Position numbers and translations under genes: made by a program
The notes under the pieces: model-generated
Database searches by the model: none
The model's input: only the letters and a program-made list of their open reading frames with translations
Told to the model about the DNA's origin: nothing
Part shown: positions 60,508-64,000 of the stretch, one piece after another
Position numbering within the stretch: the first letter of the stretch is position 1
Layout of the letters: each line of letters begins with the position of its first letter
Assembly: GCF_014596725.1 (NCBI RefSeq)
Contig: NZ_JACVEG010000001.1
Span: 1 to 64,000 of the forward strand
DNA from: Vibrio sp. Y2-5
GTDB taxonomy: Bacteria; Pseudomonadota; Gammaproteobacteria; Enterobacterales; Vibrionaceae
DNA length: 64,000 nt
Direction: 5' to 3'

Positions 60508-61332
60508 TTAATTGTTTCTTACTTGGTCAAAGTAGTGGCAAACTTCTTCAATCGCGTTGAGCGTGCGAGGCGTTGAGCGGTTAATCCAGTCTGCATTTAG
60601 TGCCCACACATGACCCTGCTTTACAGCTGGAATTTGTTCTTTCCAGCGTAGCCACATATTTCCGTTTGCAATTGCATGTGCGGAGGTAAAAATTACGTCT
60701 GGCTGAGCAACCAATACTTGTTCAATACCCACCTGAGGATATGGCGTTGAACTGTTCTCAAAGATATTTACTCCGCCACAAAAACGAAATACTTCACTTG
60801 GCCAGCTGTCTTGCGCCAAAGTGATGATTGGTTTTTCACTGAGCTGGTAAAAATAGCGAACGGGTGTTGATTCTGAGTGTTCAGACTTCAGCGCGCTTAA
60901 ACGTTCACGGAATGCTTTGGCTGCCTGCATCCCTTGTTGTGGATCATCTGCGTATTGACTGAGCGCTTCTATATTGGTGGCAATATCATCCAATGTATTG
61001 ACTTCGGAATTGTAAAATTTGAAACCGAGTTGCTTAAGTTTGGAAATTTCTTTAGCTGGGTTTCCTTTCGGCCAAGCGATAATCAGATCAGGTTTGAGGG
61101 CCATGATCCGTTCTAGTTTGATACCTTGATAGTTGGCCACTCTTTCAATGTTTTTGGCTTCCTCTGGGTAATCACTGTATTCCGTAGCACCGACAAGTTT
61201 ATTGCCTAAACCAGCAGCAAAGGCTAATTCTGTCGCATGCGGTGCAAGGCTGATAATGCGTTGAATCGATTGGTCTGCTTGAGCGGGTGACACAAATAAT
61301 AAAGTTGTGAAGGCGAGTGACCAAAAACGCAT
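60508..61332 (-). CDS. btuF: Vitamin B12-binding protein BtuF
   Basis: Periplasmic cobalamin-binding protein that feeds the BtuCD ABC transporter. The 274 residues start with a Sec signal peptide (FWSLAFTTLLFVSPAQA). The class III binding-protein fold includes RIISLAPHATELAFAAGLGNKLVGATEYSDYPEEA, LKPDLIIAWPKGNP and WPSEVFRFCGGVNIFE. btuC and btuD are not in the window. It begins directly after the cbiB stop codon, indicating an operon. Confidence 0.94.
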   Translation of the reverse strand: MRFWSLAFTTLLFVSPAQADQSIQRIISLAPHATELAFAAGLGNKLVGATEYSDYPEEAKNIERVANYQGIKLERIMALKPDLIIAWPKGNPAKEISKLKQLGFKFYNSEVNTLDDIATNIEALSQYADDPQQGMQAAKAFRERLSALKSEHSESTPVRYFYQLSEKPIITLAQDSWPSEVFRFCGGVNIFENSSTPYPQVGIEQVLVAQPDVIFTSAHAIANGNMWLRWKEQIPAVKQGHVWALNADWINRSTPRTLNAIEEVCHYFDQVRNN

Positions 61333-62286
61333 TTATATTCCTTTATGAATAACAAGAAGCAGAAGGCTTTCGATAAAAATCCACAGAAAGAGTCGCCATG
61401 CTAGCAAGCTATGTATTTGCGACAGGTGCAGTGCAGAAGGAACGATACGTCCCCCAATTTTGGCTCGCACCACTTTTTGTTCCCCATAGATAGCGGGGCC
61501 ACCCAATGCGAGTTCTAGCTTCCCTCCAATTGCACACAGTAGCCACGCGGGGCCGGGTAGTGGCCAAGAACGGCTTTGGCTCTTGATGGTTTGCAGAGCT
61601 TTCCCCGAGTTATTGCCTAACGTAATGAATAAGCTAAACAGCCTCAGAGGTAAAAATTCTAGTATTGCGATGGCGCGAACAATAGGCAGGCCAAAAGGAT
61701 TGAACTGAGAGCGAGAAGGTGACCAAGCACGAGCAAGTTCAGCCATCAATCGATAGAGGAATGCGCCCGTTGCGCCTAATAGGGCATACCAGAAAAGCAC
61801 GACAACAACGTTGCGACCATATCCCATGATAATGGTTTCTGCTCCTGCTTTACCTAACCCTACAATAGAAAGGGTGCTGGTTTCTCTGTTCACAAAAGGT
61901 TCTAGCAGTTTGCGAGCTCCGGCTTTGTCCTCTTTTGCTAACGCTTTGCCCAAGTTGTTAGCGAGCTGACCGTTGTTACGCCAGTCTAAAGCCAGTATCA
62001 GTAGTGCTAATTCATAGAGTTGTGGTTGCCAGACAAGAGGTTTTAGTGCGATACAGAACAGCAGTGCAGGAATGATCATTAACAGCCAAGCCAGCGTGCC
62101 GGAAATGATGCTTTGAGAGTAATTGCTGTTGGTATTAACTTTGTCTGCGAGAACTTCAGCAAATTTGTGCCACAAAATTGCTGGATGAGAAGCTCTAGGA
62201 ATAGGCAGTATGTAATGCAGCAAAAGTGCGCCCCACATAATGAGGAGCGCACCTTCAGCATAAACGGTCGAAATGATGTCGTTCAT
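61333..62286 (-). CDS. cbiB: CbiB/CobD-family cobalamin biosynthesis protein
   Basis: Polytopic membrane protein of 317 residues related to adenosylcobinamide-phosphate synthase, which attaches the aminopropanol arm in cobalamin synthesis or salvage. Family features include a basic cytoplasmic stretch, ETIIMGYGRNVVVVLFWYALLGATGAFLYR, and the C-terminal ALGGPAIYGEQKVVRAKIG. It is somewhat divergent, and many vibrios lack the corrin-ring pathway, so the true role may be salvage. It sits between mtnN (13-base gap) and btuF (no gap). Confidence 0.85.
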   Translation of the reverse strand: MNDIISTVYAEGALLIMWGALLLHYILPIPRASHPAILWHKFAEVLADKVNTNSNYSQSIISGTLAWLLMIIPALLFCIALKPLVWQPQLYELALLILALDWRNNGQLANNLGKALAKEDKAGARKLLEPFVNRETSTLSIVGLGKAGAETIIMGYGRNVVVVLFWYALLGATGAFLYRLMAELARAWSPSRSQFNPFGLPIVRAIAILEFLPLRLFSLFITLGNNSGKALQTIKSQSRSWPLPGPAWLLCAIGGKLELALGGPAIYGEQKVVRAKIGGRIVPSALHLSQIHSLLAWRLFLWIFIESLLLLVIHKGI

Positions 62287-62299
62287 GGATGTGAGTTGG

Positions 62300-63010
62300 T
62301 TACTTTAACAACTCAACCATTTTTAACACCATTTCTGATGAGCTTTGCGCCGCTAGCGGTAGGAACTCATCAAATGACATTGGCGATTCTTTGTCTGCTA
62401 CGTCAGAAATTGCGCGAACCACTACAAACGGTACTTGGAACTGGTGACACGTTTGAGCAATGGCAGATGCTTCCATTTCAACCGCGATAACAGAAGGGAA
62501 GTGCTTGCGGATGAAGTCTTGGCGTTCAGCTGTACAAACGAAAGCGTCACCAGTACAAATCAAACCGCGTACAGCATGTTTGTCAGTGTTCGTTTCGCTA
62601 GAGATAGACTCAAGCGCTTTCTCTGCCACTGCCATCAGTTTTTCATCTGCTGAAAATGCTGCAGGCTGGCCTGCCATTTGTCCCATTTCATAACCAAATG
62701 CGGTTACGTCGGCATCGTGATGACGGACTTCTGTTGAAATAACCACATCACCCATAGTTAGACTAGAGTCAAAACCACCCGCAGAACCAGTGTTAATAAC
62801 AACATCTGGTTGGTATTCGTCTAAAAGAATCGTTGTGCCAATTGCAGCCGCCACTTTACCGATACCAGATTGAAGCAGAACGACATCAACGCCGTGAATT
62901 TTACCTGAGTAGTAAGTACAGCCGCCTTTGCTGACTTCCTGACATTGCTCAAGAGCGTCTTTTAGAATAGCGACTTCTTGTTGCATCGCACCGATGATGC
63001 CAATTTTCAT
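62300..63010 (-). CDS. mtnN: 5'-methylthioadenosine/S-adenosylhomocysteine nucleosidase
   Basis: Splits S-adenosylhomocysteine to adenine and S-ribosylhomocysteine (the LuxS substrate), and methylthioadenosine to methylthioribose. The 236 residues begin [20 protein letters not shown] with the catalytic glutamate, and contain [20 protein letters not shown] and [11 protein letters not shown] with the ribose-binding Glu, plus [11 protein letters not shown]. It is the first gene of mtnN-cbiB-btuF, which differs from the E. coli order mtn-btuF-yadS by the insertion of cbiB. Confidence 0.98.
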   Translation of the reverse strand: MKIGIIGAMQQEVAILKDALEQCQEVSKGGCTYYSGKIHGVDVVLLQSGIGKVAAAIGTTILLDEYQPDVVINTGSAGGFDSSLTMGDVVISTEVRHHDADVTAFGYEMGQMAGQPAAFSADEKLMAVAEKALESISSETNTDKHAVRGLICTGDAFVCTAERQDFIRKHFPSVIAVEMEASAIAQTCHQFQVPFVVVRAISDVADKESPMSFDEFLPLAAQSSSEMVLKMVELLK

Positions 63011-63136
63011 GGGGTATCTCTTTTCAAAGTTATTAAGTGTAAAAATTGCCTGAAGTTTATCATGAGATTAGACAATTTATCGACATTCGGCTGCTTATCT
63101 TATTTGAAGTCTGTTTTCGATTCAGTCAGCGACGTC

Positions 63137-63571
63137 TTATGGTTCGTATATAAGACCTGCTAGGGTGAGCTGTTCTCTTAGTTCGGTTGCTCTGCGACGG
63201 TTTACTCCAAAGTCACTGTAACCTACGCGAGATTCTGAACGTACCAACAAATGACCATCTTCAATTTTTAGCTCAAGATCATCAACAAAACGCATAATGC
63301 TCGAAGTGCATTCGATTCGGAGATAATCGTCGGTTTTCTCTGCGGTTTGAGCTCCAGGCAGCGTTAAAGCGACGCGTTCAACCTGATCCAGAGTTACACC
63401 TGAGCGTAATATGAAGGGGGCGAGCATGTATTTTTCTCGTGTTTCAACGGTTGAAACACAATTGGGTTTGTTGCCACATGACGTATGTGTGCGATCGACC
63501 ATAGGAGGAATTCCTTTGCTACAAGCACTCAGTAGTACTGTCGAAAGAATAACAATTAGAACTTTATACAT
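63137..63571 (-). CDS. DUF1499 family lipoprotein
   Basis: Predicted lipoprotein of 144 residues: a short signal (YKVLIVILSTVLLSACS) with lipobox LSAC is followed by the DUF1499 domain. That domain shows the characteristic GNKPNCVST, a central IECTSSIMRFVDDLEL and the C-terminal SRVGYSDFGVNRRR. No biochemical function is known to me. The ATG at 63571 is preferred. An in-frame TTG lies two codons upstream. Confidence 0.85.
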   Translation of the reverse strand: MYKVLIVILSTVLLSACSKGIPPMVDRTHTSCGNKPNCVSTVETREKYMLAPFILRSGVTLDQVERVALTLPGAQTAEKTDDYLRIECTSSIMRFVDDLELKIEDGHLLVRSESRVGYSDFGVNRRRATELREQLTLAGLIYEP

Positions 63572-63723
63572 CTGCAAAACCTATTCGTCTTATCCCCAAT
63601 AACTGGATCGTACTCTCCTAACTCTACGGGGGGAAGTTATTCTACATATTAGACTCACTCACACCGTTTGGTATTTGAGTGTTATGAGTGGTCGCTGAAA
63701 AATAATTTGCGATTATATAAATA

Positions 63724-63757
63724 AAAAAGGATCCATGTTGAGAAGGATCCTTTTTGT
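63724..63757. terminator. Terminator of gltD
   Basis: AAAAAGGATCC (63724-63734) pairs with GGATCCTTTTT (63745-63755). On the minus strand it lies 16 bases after the gltD stop codon and is followed by a T-run. Confidence 0.9.
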
Positions 63758-63772
63758 TGTGAATCAGATTAC

Positions 63773-64000
63773 TTAAACGCCCAAGTAATCGAGAATGCCA
63801 TCAGCGGCTTTACGACCTTCATCGATGGCGGTTACCACTAGGTCTGAGCCTCGAACTGCGTCACCACCAGCAAAGATCTTCTCGTTCGTTGTCTGGAACT
63901 TAAATGATTGCTCTGAAGGGGCTTTGATTCGTCCCCATTGATCCAGCTCTACGCCGTGTGGTTCTAACCAGCTCATTTGATGAGGTTGGAAACCAAACGC
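63773..64000 (-). CDS. gltD: Glutamate synthase small subunit, C-terminal part
   Basis: The reading frame stays open to the right edge of the window, so only about the last 76 codons are seen. The visible part begins AFGFQPH and contains TTNEKIFAGGDAVRGSDLVVTAIDEGRKAADGI, the FAD-binding GGD motif of the NADPH-dependent small subunit and related oxidoreductases. GltD supplies electrons to GltB for glutamate formation. The paralogous AegA-like proteins share this motif, so gltD is probable rather than certain. Confidence 0.8.
   Translation of the reverse strand, partial: AFGFQPHQMSWLEPHGVELDQWGRIKAPSEQSFKFQTTNEKIFAGGDAVRGSDLVVTAIDEGRKAADGILDYLGV

Overview
The window is about 64 kb of gene-dense chromosome from a gammaproteobacterium, almost certainly a Vibrio or close Vibrionaceae relative. 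The grounds are the Na+-translocating oxaloacetate decarboxylase operon (oadGAB) beside a tRNA-Arg end, the gshA-luxS-yfjD-ypjD-ffh-rpsP order, dciA rather than secM between lpxC and secA, and protein sequences that read as typical Vibrio orthologues. I see no insertion sequence, prophage, integron, CRISPR array or other island. Nearly all of it is core genome.

Layout. (1) 1-10.4 kb: a tRNA 3' end, oadGAB, an MDR oxidoreductase and a YqaA membrane protein, a large M16 peptidase lipoprotein, gshA and luxS. (2) 10.4-14.3 kb: yfjD and ypjD (minus strand), then ffh. (3) 14.5-16.5 kb: the rpsP-rimM-trmD-rplS operon. (4) 16.6-21.2 kb: the periplasmic proteases degS and degQ and the division-linked pair zapG/zapE. 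(5) 21.4-26.4 kb: rplM-rpsI, petABC (cytochrome bc1) and sspAB. (6) 26.4-30.8 kb: dolP-diaA-yraN-lpoA (minus) and rsmI (plus). (7) 30.8-31.3 kb: rnpB, the RNase P RNA. (8) 31.4-48.1 kb: the dcw division/wall cluster rsmH-ftsL-ftsI-murE-murF-mraY-murD-ftsW-murG-murC-ftsQ-ftsA-ftsZ-lpxC, without mraZ or ddlB. (9) 48.1-57.9 kb: dciA, secA-mutT, dapB, carAB. (10) 58-64 kb: a TSUP permease, a LysR regulator, then mtnN-cbiB-btuF and yadS, a DUF1499 lipoprotein and the 3' end of gltD.

How the genes connect. The dcw genes with lpoA, dapB and zapG/zapE cover precursor synthesis, polymerisation and septation. ffh, secA, rpsP, rplS, rplM, rpsI, rimM, trmD, rsmH, rsmI and rnpB serve translation and export. 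luxS and mtnN are the two enzymes of S-adenosylhomocysteine detoxification and AI-2 production, and mtnN sits with B12 uptake/salvage genes.

No new protein system is evident. The most unusual sequence is in RNA. The P3 arm of rnpB contains three tandem 24-nt repeats, each able to form its own hairpin, that differ only at three structurally tolerant positions. Other second-look items are hairpins or terminators just upstream of start codons (oadG, the MDR gene, luxS, rpsP, rplM, sspA), strong internal promoters before ftsQ and lpxC, and a tandem ARG-box-like pair upstream of carA. All start sites, promoters and structures were assigned by eye.
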